From Brachypterus glaber (Eukaryota; Arthropoda; Insecta; Coleoptera; Kateretidae), in assembly GCA_958510825.1 (NCBI GenBank), contig OY294049.1, positions 7,874,001-7,938,000 of the forward strand: DNA of 64,000 nt. The letters are read 5' to 3'. Shown piece after piece: positions 42,426-55,000 of this stretch. How positions within the stretch are numbered: position 1 is the stretch's first letter; each line of letters begins with the position of its first letter. The position numbers and the translations under genes are program-made. Below the pieces are notes generated by a model. The model had not been told where the DNA came from. It saw only the letters and a list, made by a program, of their open reading frames with translations, and ran no database searches.

Positions 42426-42917
42426 TATTTTATTAGAAAATTTTATTATTTTAATTTTTTGAATCTTTTGTCGTCCTTAAACTCTTCAGGGACGATTTCT
42501 TTGTTTAAATTAATTTAGTAGCAGAAGTTAAAAATGCTTTTTATTGTAAAAACGAGTAAACAACTGATGATGTGCGAATCTTGGCCAATGGTTGGTAGTC
42601 GCTTGTGATTGGAAACAGACCAAACAGCTATGACCACTGAGCTTTAATGAATTCGTTGGATTTCAATATGCGGAAGTTATTTTTAACTGTACACATATGT
42701 GTCTATGTCCCTGAAAACGTGAAATCATATTTGCAAAAAAAATTCTCAGAGAGTCCATATTTCGAGGAAGAGCTGGACATTGTAGGAACCGTTCTGCTAC
42801 CTCTCCTGGCTTTTAGGTGATGATTCCTACAACTTGTCAAATTAGATTTTAAATTTAATAAAAATCGATTTAAAAATATATAAATTAATTTTATTATTAT
42901 CATTATTATTAATATTA
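42426..42917 (-). other. Wnt7 3' flank
   Basis: This sequence lies downstream of the Wnt7 stop. A minus-strand AATAAA occurs about 25-30 bases after the stop (near 42888-42896), but it is within a TAA-rich stretch and may not be the signal used. Nothing else was recognised. Confidence 0.4.
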
Positions 42918-43069
42918 TTATTTGCAAATAAACTCTTCAGTTCTTTTACTACACATATCACAATTCACTTCACAACACCAGTGAAATTTGCAATTGCATT
43001 GCCACTTTTGTGTAAATTCATGGGTGTTATATCCTCTGCCACAGCACATTAAGTTACAACCATCACTAC
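42918..43069 (-). CDS. Wnt7: Wnt7 last exon
   Basis: 152 bp including the stop, encoding [20 protein letters not shown] then [29 protein letters not shown]. Ten cysteines form the Frizzled-contacting cysteine-rich tip. It has a TTTTTTAG acceptor, and its first two bases complete the Gly codon of the previous exon. Confidence 0.95.
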
Positions 43070-46000
43070 CTAAAAAATTAAAAAATATATTAGCGCTATA
43101 GTTTTGAAAAAAAAAAATGGTTACAAGAAGAAGATATACCCAAACATATGTCCAATTCTATTAAAAAAGGTTTAAAGGGGTTTTTAGTTTAAAAACTCTT
43201 TTGCCAACCGTAATTACTTTTACCAAAATAATTTTAAGCAACCTGAACACTCCAAATTTAAAGCACATAGTATTATAGTGTTGTTATAATTAAGTGTTAT
43301 CAAGTTATAATAATTTTATTATAGGTACCGGACAAATCGGTTTTTCTTGAAATTTTTTTTTGAAAATATATATTTTTTTTATTTGATGTTTATTTAATCT
43401 TCACTTTTATTTTTTTAGTTTTTTAAAAAATATAAATTATCTACCTCTTGATGTCTTGTTACAACTTCTTCCTGATGTCCCAAGCGAACCCACGGCCAAA
43501 TCCTTTTCGCAATAATTCGGTGAAAATTGAAGGAAAACAAGTTCAGATTTCTTTGGTTGTTTTTTAGTTGGTATTCTACCTTTTTTCAATACTAAATGTC
43601 TGCTTATTTTTCCGGATACGTCTAAATCCTTACTGTTCTCCAAATGCATGTTTGAAGAAACCAATCTTGCTCTGTAATATTTTTTCATGAGGCTGTCTCC
43701 GATGGTTCGAAAGGTTGGGAGAGTTTTCCAGCAAGTTTTCATGGTACAACTTCCAGAAACTCCGTGACATTTGCACTCCTTTATAATACTCATCTTGAAG
43801 GTCTGAAATAAAAAAATATAAAATTTAAGCATTATTTTTGATCAATTAAAGACTGTCAAATTTCGGTCTTCAAACAAACAAATTTAATTTACAACTAAAT
43901 GCTATTTTAATTAGATCAAAAAACAAGTAGCCTTAAGGCTATTATGACTATTTTAAGAGCAATTGCAATTAAGTTGTATTTTCCAGTATTTTCTTTGAAA
44001 AATGTCGTGAAATTTGTGCAAAAAATATTTAATGGAGATTGTTTGCACTAGTAGGTATAACTACTGAATAATTATATGGATAGATAAATGGTAAATGAAT
44101 TCATGAAACATCAAATTTAAAAAATCCTCAAAAACTATGGTTTATGCAAAAAATATTCGTAAAAGCCTTAGATTAAATACTTACTTTTCTTCCTGCCTTG
44201 TTATTATGCAAATTCATCAAACTCCGATCGTCTCCTTCAAATTCCCTTGCATCCAGAAATTTTCGGGAAAATCTTACTCCATAATTCGCATCTACACTAC
44301 ATCCACCCCATTTCCATCCTGCTGGACTGGGTTCCTTTGGACCTGGAGCACATCCACATGTCGAGATATTGCCTCTGGCACAAGAAGCTGTTATTGCATA
44401 TGCGATACCAGCACTGGATATTGCGTATGTGAATGCTGCCTCTCTTGAGCCTGAAATAGCAAAATCAAAAGATATACATACATGGAGTAAAAATAAAGTA
44501 CATAAATAACCCAGAAAACCAAAAGACGTCTTTTTGACTTCAATTATTGGGCACTAACTGACCTACATGACGTCATATTATGACGTCTTGCTGTGGTCCC
44601 AGTGACGGGTATAAGTAAAATTACTGATGTTATAATAATAATAATAATGTCAGAAATAAGACGTTAGAATAAAGTCAGAAATTAGACGTTAGAATAACGT
44701 GTGCAATAATTAACCCACAAGACAGGAGACGGAGTGGGTTTATTTTAGAGAGGGCAATAAAAAAAAAGTCCAAAATGATCAAAATTTGCATTACGTAATA
44801 CTTGAACGTTCCCATATCTAGCAAAACACAAAGGTCTCTTTTTTATTGAAATATCAGCTTATAAAGGTTTATTACAGGTATATTTGTAAATTTATGTATA
44901 ATAAACATTTAATAAGTGTATACGCTTACATTTTAACAAAAAACAGACTTTTGTGTTTACTGGCCAAAGGCTGTATCTAATGTGAACTATTTTTTCTATT
45001 CCCTGAAATCTAATAGGCACCTCCAGCATTTCGCACTGGCTATATGTCTACATCTATAGGAACACTAGATCTGTAACGGGGCGCCACCGATCTAGTGTTC
45101 TTAGACCTACCACCTACTTTTTTCTTCTTTAGCTTCTTTGCTCTAATTTAAATTTATTTATCGTGTAGTTCATTAAACTCGTATTGATCCATACCTTTCA
45201 ATCACAAAAGTATAGCGTTTATATAAAAAAATGCAGTTAAAAGTTGCATGATATCTTGAAATCTTAAAAACCTAGCGTGTTTAGTCTATAAAGCTACATA
45301 AAAAATCATTCAAACAACACTGTTTTTCCTAGGAAAACTAAATTAAAAGGTACGTTTTTCTATTGCAAGGTGCCTGTTGTAAATTACCTAACTAGATCAA
45401 TATCATCAATGTTTTTTGTCTTAATTTATTAAAGGTAACTAGATACCTAGAAAAGACAGTTATATTTAAGGTGGCAGCTTTCTAATATGGTCTATTACCT
45501 TTAGATAAGATTTCTTGACCGTCAGTTCGATATTTAGTATAGATAAATTGTAATAAGACATTATCTATAGGTTTAAGTACTAGGTACTCACACCTACAAT
45601 TTATTAGAGCATTCATTTTTTTTTTGTATTTTACGACCTGATGGTTTTCGTGTTATGCTTATATCCATGCCTTTAGTTACTACCTACCCAGTAATGATGA
45701 TGAAGTTTTCAATATTTTTAAAGGTTTCAGAATGCAACTTGCATGAATTACTTTCCCCTTTTTTTATTAAATTACTGTTTTCAAAATTTACAAGATTTAC
45801 GACATTATTCCCAAAAATGCAAAGAGTTTTTTTTTAATTATACAGTGAAAAAGACTCGGAAAAAGAGAAAAGCTGACTATAAAAGATATCAAAATATCCT
45901 TTGTTCTTTGACTTTCAAACATTGTGAAAATTGTAATGCCAACCCAAAACGAAAATTCCTAAATCGGTCATCAATTTAAATGTAAGTTTTTTTTTTAATT

Positions 46001-49000
46001 TTAGAGCAAAATAGAAAAAATTGTATAAAGCACTCGTTTCAAATGAAGTTTTTAGAGCACTAATACCTTAGAAAACTCGCCGCAAGCGGCTCGTTTTCTA
46101 AACGTATTCGTGCGCTAAAAAGGGTGTTATGAAACTAGTACTTTAGTATACTATAACAACTTGCAGTGTAGCCTCAAGTCTAGCATCAAGTCATCGCGTA
46201 TTCAACCCTTGGATATCCAATAATAAGATCCAATAATTTAAATAAATGGTTGACGCGTGACTTATGACAATTTAATCTGCTGGTATGGCTTATTAATAAG
46301 CCATTAATAAGGCAACGACTGAAATTAATAGCGCGGTTCTTGACAGTGATAAACAAGGTATTAATCGGCTTATAGATATGATAGGAAAATAAGTAGATGT
46401 TATGTAAAATATCAGGTATTAAATATTTAAATTAGCATATCTTCTCAATTACCGTCGAGAGGATAAGAGACCGTGGGTCGCAGTTGCAACAATTAACAGT
46501 TGAACAGCGTTAATTACTGACAGCTTCATTAGAGCGTTTAACTGCCTCGCTGCACGCTTTCTTTCTAACATACTGGCGCCAATTTCACTCAAATCTGACA
46601 CTCAATAGTTGTTCAGTAACAAATTTATCGACACCAATTCAGTTACCGCTTTATAAATTACCTAAATGGTTAACAATGTTTCGTGAATAAGACATTGGCA
46701 GCAACTTTCTTTCCTATTCTTACTATTCTTAGTAATATATATTGGATGCGACGCCATGTACTTAATGTTGTTTGGTCTTACTGCTTGCTGTAAACGTTCA
46801 TACCATGTAAAAAAAAACAAGTAGAGACCAGTAGGAGCCAGTAGATTCCGATTCCTTTTCTACTGGTCTCTATTGATTTCTACTTGATTTTTTTTAACAG
46901 GGTAGTTACCAGTAAAAAAAGATGGATAATCGGGATGTAAAATATTTTATTTTCTCCACTTGCAAATATAATAATAGTCTTAATTGCTTAAACACTTTTA
47001 ATAAAACCTCTTGAGGTTTACTTAAAATGTTTGACTTATATATCCCATCATTAAGAGATTTACAGATTATCTATACTTAAATTTTGACTTATGTTAAATC
47101 GATGGTTATAAATAATCTATCGAAAGGCAATAATATCGATTTATGGAGGCGTTCTAACGATATAATTTGTAAGCCATTCATTATCATACAAGAAATTATA
47201 AAAATCTGAAGCACGATCTAGCAGAGGTATTTGTTTACTTAGTAGGCGGGTTTTCGATTTCCGACTGCGATTTATAGCATTTCACTTCAATACTGCAACA
47301 ATTTGGCATTGTTTGCTAAGATTTATTTACACAGAGCCGTGGCAATGGGGATAGTGAGGGATCCCCCCCAATAACATGGAAAATGTTTTAGCAAAATTGA
47401 ACCTTGCACCCTCAGTAATTATTATTAATTATAATTTGTGTTCGCTACGGTTCTGTATTTACATAAATCATGGGATATTTGGTCTGGGGCTTGATGTTTT
47501 GTCTTGTATTTTGGCGAATGCCAGACCGAAATAAGACTTATTAACACTTACTGTTAAGAAGTTGTGCAAAAAACGACATCAAGCTTTAAAGATCGCAAAC
47601 AGTTAATTAATCTTTAGGGTTTGTAATATTTATATTCCATAGTTTTGATGGTTTCATTACAATTTGGCGCCCAACGTGGGACTATTGCTGTGACAAACGT
47701 CACGTGACGGAATAGCCACACATTGGGCCCCAAATTGTAATCAAAACATAAAAGCTGAGAAGACTATTATAGCCTCGCACTCTTAAATTCCCCGCTACTA
47801 CGCAACTCGGGATTTAATACGCTCGGCTATAAAAAATGTATTCTCTACCTTGGTATATAATTACTATTTATCGTTTTCTGTATTTATAGTTCAGTCAAAT
47901 AACGAGAAATTCCCCTGTTAAATTGCAATAAATGTACACGGGCTGATATTTTAAAGGGTAGTAGTGGATAGTAACAGAACACTCCTGTTAGTTTTTCACC
48001 GGGTGATTTGCGTAAGGGGTGTCCGCTATCTTAAATTTTAAGGATGAGTGCGGTTATCTCACTAAATATGCATTTTTTAAGGAGACAATTTTCAACAATT
48101 TTTGTTTGGTTCATTTTTTTTTATATTAATAATAACCGAGTTTAAACATTCAAAAATGGCTATGTTGGGGGTGAAATTGGTCTTTTCGATTTTTCAGCCA
48201 AATTCTTCGTCGGAGGATAAAAGTGGTTATGAGCCAACTTGTAGCTCTTGAAATTCTGTTTATATTATGCATTTTCATAAGTATTTTTTTAAGGTTACAG
48301 TGGGCGCTGAAAGTCGAGTACCTATGAAATTTTATAATATATGAAACTTATAGAGAATTTCAAGAGCTACAAGTTTCCTTATACCGTCCGATGAATAATT
48401 TGGCTAAAAAATGGAAAAAACCAATTTCACCTTCAACATGGCTATTTTTAAATTTACTCGATTGTTATTAATATATTAAAAAAAATATCCAAACAAAATT
48501 TTTTGAAAATTTTCTCCTTAACAAAATTGGTTATATACATTTTTATCGTAAGATGCATATTAACAAACTTACCCCTAAAATTCAAAATAGCGGACACCCC
48601 TTACGCAAATCACCCGGTGAAAAACTAACCGGAGTGTTCTCTTACCATCCACTACTACTAAAAATCCAAAATGATCAAAATTTGCGTTACGTAATACTTG
48701 AACGTTCCCTGGACTATTATGACATGATTGATTATAATCAATAATAATAATAATTATTATTATTCGCTTTTCTTAATCCTAATTTTGCCCAAGGAAAGGG
48801 TATTATTGTTCATCTCAGTTATACTTTATGGTATACCACGCACTTTCGTGTGAAACCAATATATTTTAGAGATCGTGATCTATATCAAAGATCGTTAAAA
48901 ATAATTGGTTCATTTCTGAAATTTTTCTTTAAAATTATGGTGACAGAACTATCTTATGGGGAAGTTGTGTAAGAAAAAAGTTTTAACAAAGAACAGCGAC

Positions 49001-52000
49001 CTCCCACGAAAAATCCACAAGCGAATAAAACGTTTTGTGCTGAGGAAAATATGACTTTGAAGACACTGCAAAATGACTACTAACTAACCCCTCTCAATCT
49101 TATTTATTAAATACAAATTATTATACTAACAATAATAACAGAACAACGTTATGTTTTACTGTAACAACTTGTATTCAATAAAATAAAATAAACTCAAAAT
49201 TATTATTTTAAGGGATAATTTGTTCTGTTTTACTGCAAAATTCCCAAAAGTAAAGTACATACATGCTGATAATGAATAAAGAAATAAAATTCTGTTAAAG
49301 AGTTCCTTAGGGAACGTTGAAGTATTACGTAACGATAATTGTAGCAAAATTCATACACTTCATACCCCGGTTCTCGCTTTATTAAAGGCTGTAGATATTT
49401 CATATTTTCGCTACCGCCCCAAATAGTGGGGGTGTTAGGGGGTAGCCAAAACATGAAATCTCTACAGGATTTAAGTGAATAAATTTTGCAGAACTTTGGT
49501 ACAATTAGCGTTACGTAATACTTGAACGTTCCGTTATGTGAACATAGACACACTGCGACCCTGTTAAGCTTAGTTTTTTTGAAATGACCACACAATTTTT
49601 TTTTATTTGTTGATAGTAGACTACCCCCTCATTACATGCCACTAGTCACCTATATCGCAGCTGCTCCTTCTTGGGAGATTTTTAGCATTTTCTGTTTTTT
49701 AACTTTTTTTTGGTATTATTAAAAAAAATACCGAAGCTAAAGCCAATCTACTAACAACAACCAAAACAAATTTGGGTGGTCATTCCAAAAAGCCTAAACT
49801 CGCACTATTGGCCGAAAATTACCCGTCGCGACGGCACAATCCGAAAATTTTGAAAAAAAATGAAAATAGTCTCCCGGTAGTTCTTTACAACACAGCGTAA
49901 AAATTATTTGGTAGATCAATATTTTTATATTTATTTTAAACAAACAAAACAGAGAGCATTTGTTGGTTAAAAACTACCCTTCAGCACGATCCCAAAATTT
50001 TGAAAAAGTACTTAACATAACATATGTTATGTATGTTATGTTATGTATTTTTTATTTATTTTTACTTTGCAGTCTTTTTGTGGTCATTAATTCTTTTACC
50101 ATGATTTCGATGGTAGTGGAAAATACAGGTGTCTACAATATCTCCTACGCTCTCAGATGTAAACATTTATCTGACATGGAACTATATGAGCATTTGCCAA
50201 CATTCTGACTTAATGTCTCGTTTTCGAGGATTTATTTAGGTACTTATCCTTTTTTACCATGTACCATGTCTCTCTGAGTGAATTATGGTTGCAGATTTGG
50301 TATCTCTGAGCGTTTGTGTCATTAATTAAATTGGTTTTTGGAGATTGTTTTGACAGGTTTTTTATAGAGGGATAAAGTTATGGCATTGCAAATTTGGACA
50401 TAAAAATTGTTATTGCATCAGGAATTGGGCTCTTGACAACTACGCCGATGGGCGCCTTAAAATAAATAAAATGGTGGGCGCCTTAAAATAAATAAAATGG
50501 CTGTAGTATTGGAAAGGGATTATTCTACATTAAATATCGTTCTGAGTAAAATTATTTATAAGAAACTACATAATTTTACTATAATTAAAATATTTTTTTC
50601 GTTAGTCGTTTTTTTAACAAGAATATACGATTTTTGAAAGTTTTGAACAATAAGAAACCCATAGATTTTGTTTTAATTTGACCTAAGTAACCCTTGTGCA
50701 CTAAATTAACAAAAATAAAATAATATTTTTGTTCGATTGTATGTAAAACTACCACTTTTTATAAAATAAATGTGTCCGAAAAGTTTAATTTTTGGTTGAT
50801 TGATATAAAACTGATCACAATTGAATTCAAATAATTTTTTTGTCAAAAATACTAATTTATTAACATGTTGTTAACATGTTCGCTGCCGACAACCCAGCAC
50901 TCGGCATTGAACATGAGTAGGGGATGAACCCGCCGGCAGCGAACGTGTTATAATTGAATAAAACATAGTATATGATACAAGGAAAAAAATATTTTTAGGG
51001 CGATTACGTTTATTTATTTATTTATTTATTTATTTATACTCTTTAGAGACCTATTATAATAAGGTGTTTTATATCACAGAATATCCACCAACCATAATTT
51101 TCAGTGCTTCAATCGTATTTACCATTTCATTTTTATCCATTGTTCTATGTTTTATATATATACCACATCTCCAGCAAATTCTTCATATAGTGTGAAACAA
51201 TGATTTCCAACCCCGCTCTCCCAGCTCGGGTGGCAATCTCCGTAATCGCCCTAAAAACTAATATTTAGTTAGGGCACTGTGTTGCGTCAATCAAAGGAAA
51301 AGTATTTACAAACCGTTTTGTGAAATAAGTTATTTCAAATAACATTTACCGTTTGCAAGTCCTTTTCAAAAGTATCTTTTGTACTCATACAATCCTACTT
51401 TTATTTATTTTTATTATTTTTTGAGTTATGGTTAGCCTAGTTTAGGCAAGAGATATGGAAGGTAAGAAAAACAAGTTGTAATAATATAGCCGCACGTATT
51501 TAAAAAATAAAATTCTTAATTAATGAATCTAAAGATTTATTACTTGTATCATCATAAATAATGGTAGCTGCAAATGGTTAATTCACCCACACTGTACAAC
51601 GTACAATAAAATGTAATTAATTAATACAGCTATTTAATTTACGACTTAAGTACAGCTTAAGGGGAACCAAAAAAAATATTTGCAACAACAATTTTTTTGG
51701 TCTTTTAAGGGGAAAATTACGGCATGCTACACCGTTCATCGGTAGCGGAAATACCTTAACTAACTACTAAAATAACTACCAAATTTTAAGTTAAGTCTAC
51801 ACCAAAAATGGGCATTCGTAAAGTCCAGTTATGAAACAGTTGATTTCAGCGTATTTGTGGCTCAGATTACAAGAGTCAGATTTAATCTGTGTACAGCCAC
51901 CGCGGCGGTGGACAATGACCAAATGCTGAAACGGAAATAGTGACGCGTACAGAGTCTGGCGACAAGAGCTAACTTGAGTCATACAAAGGCTTCTAGATTG

Positions 52001-55000
52001 TCTACTTAGTTACTAAACGATAGTAGTCATAAAACTCCAATGAGACTTGCTGGTCCATTGTAATTCAACATTATTTGATGGAAGAAATCAAAGGGAAGTT
52101 AGCAGAAAAAAAAAAGTAAAGACTTTCAATGCTGTCTGTGTTCCCATTCTAATATATGGTAGTGAATCATGGGGTTTAAATAAAAAACTAGTCAAAAATC
52201 AATGATAATTTTAAAAAGAATAGAGGGCATAACAAAAACGGATAAACGAAGAAATAAGAAAAAGACTAGATGTACTTCCAATTCTGGATAGGATAGAAGA
52301 GAGGCAACTTATTTGTTTTGGACATCTTGTCTGAATGGACAAAGAAAACTTGATAAGAGAAATTTGGGAAGCTGGATGGGATCGAAAAATGCAATAGGAA
52401 GAAAATATATTCAGGAAATAGAGGAAAGTTTAAATTGTTTAAATTGTTTGAACTTACTCACAACTTACTGTACTCACTCTAATATTGTAACCAATGATTT
52501 AAGATCCACATACCGGCATGCCGGCATATACCGAGGATAAGTGTTCTAAAGAAATAAATTTTGGCTTTAAAAAGATCTGGATACTCCTTGTGAAGAAGAG
52601 TCGCCATAGTGTAGGTACCTACTCCCTTAATTATTACAGACTTTTTACATCTTAAATTGTACATTAATAATTTATTATTTTCATTAAAAGCACGTATGTA
52701 ATTTTTAATGAGGTTTTATTGCTTATTGATTTTCTTCATCGGCAAAATCTGAAAATATAATTATCTTACAGTTTCGAGTTTTTGTCATTTGCTGTTAAAA
52801 ACACTACACGGTTAAAAATTTTTACAGGTAAAGCTAAAATATAAAAGGAATGGGTTATTTGTACGTCCGACGTCCACGAAGCTTTTTCCACGTCCAGTAT
52901 TTTTTTGGCCGATTTTTAGGATTTTTAAAGCTTTTAAGGTATATTTTTCTTCAGAATCAGCATCAAAAACACCAAACAAACGAAAAAAACAAAACAAACC
53001 AAAGAATTAGGTCATTTGACGTCGGACGTGAAAATATCCTCTTCGAATCTAAAATCTACCGGGTGTCCTCCCAACTCTATTTACCCAGCAATTTACTCGA
53101 AAACCAAAAGAGATTAGAGGGTTCTGCAAAAACCACCTTAAATTGGACAACAATATCTATAAAACGTAGTCAAAAATGAAATTCACCCCTCAATTCCCTC
53201 TTCCAGTTTACACCTAACTTTATTTTTTTTAAATAGCATCCCTAAAATATTTCGCTTGTTTTGGATAGGCTTTGATCTTCCAAATACAGTGGTGTAATAG
53301 ACTTGCTATTTTAAGTTTTAAAAGTGGTAAAAAATGTTTAAAAACAACCCCGGATCCCATCTGTATATTTCAACAAACTAATAACTCTTCTCTCTAGAAT
53401 AGGCATTTAATTTGTAAAAACTGACAAAAACAGAGACAACAATAACAGTTACTGGTAATTGTTATTGTTCAGCCCTGAATATACCTACTTTTTGTTTAGA
53501 AACAAACCGAGATGTTGGCGATACTTTATATTAACGGTATGCATATTCTAGAGAGAAGAGTTGTTAGTTCGTTGGTATATTTAGACAGAGATTTTTTCGA
53601 AAACTAAAAGAGATAATTAAGTTTTAGGAGGGGTTGGTTTTCATTTTTTTCTACACTGATAAAAAGGTATTATTTGTATATGTCCAATTAAATTATTTGG
53701 TTCTGAGTAACAAATTTTATTTGAGTCAAATATTATTTGATTCGATTTATTTAAAATATTTAGTTTATGTAAACAAATATTTAAATTTAAAAATGATTTA
53801 TTGATGGGAACAAAATAATAGTTGCAAAAACCAGTGTAAGTGAGACTATAAAAATTACACTGATAAAACAGTTTATTTGTATCAACAAAATATTTGTTTA
53901 GATATGGCCAATTAAATTATCCGGTTGTGACAAATAAATTTTATTTCTGTCAAATAAACTACTGTAGGTTGGGCTAATTGTGACATTAGGGTAATTTTAA
54001 AGTATATTTAGACAGAGATTTTTTCGAAAACTAAAAGAGATAATTAAGTTTTAGGAGGGGTTGGTTTTCATTTTTTTCTACACTGATAAAAAGGTATTAT
54101 TTGTATATGTCCAATTAAATTATTTGGTTCTGAGTAACAAATTTTATTTGAGTCAAATATTATTTGATTCGATTTATTTAAAATATTTAGTTTATGTAAA
54201 CAAATATTTAAATTTAAAAATGATTTATTGATGGGAACAAAATAATAGTTGCAAAAACCAGTGTAAGTGAGACTATAAAAATTACACTGATAAAACAGTT
54301 TATTTGTATCAACAAAATATTTGTTTAGATATGGCCAATTAAATTATCCGGTTGTGACAAATAAATTTTATTTCTGTCAAATAAACTACTGTAGGTTGGG
54401 CTAATTGTGACATTAGGGTAATTTTGACATGTCGTGTGATAATTCTTCTAAACTAGTTAAGATTCAATCCAACCCTGTCATTAGGCTTTTGACAGTATTA
54501 AATAACTAATGCCTGGGTTGGATTGAATCTTAACTAGTTCAGAAGAATTATCACACGACATGGTACAATTACCCTGATGTCACAATTAGCCCAACCTACA
54601 GTAGTTTATTTGACAGAAATAAAATTTATTTGTCACAACCGGATAATTTAATTGGCCATATCTAAACAAATATTTTGTTGATACAAATAAACTGTTTTAT
54701 CAATGTAATTTTTATAGTCTCATTTACACTGGTTTTTGCAACTTAATTATCTCGTTTAGTTTTCGATAAAATCACTGCCTAAATATAGATGGGATGGGTG
54801 TTAAACTTTTTTACCACTTCTTAAACTCAAAAATATCAAGTAATAAACCATTGTAATTGCAAGCTCAAGTTCTATTCAAAAAAATTGAAAAAATATAAGA
54901 GTGCTATTTAAAAAAAAATAAAGTTTAGGGTAAGGTGGGAGAGAGGTGGATTTTATTTTTGGCTACTTTTTATAGATATTGTTATCCTATTTAAAGTGGT

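Noticed and set aside
49230..49595. 121-codon minus-strand frame
   Set aside because: It runs across the 49311-49532 MITE, and its reading depends on the repeat.
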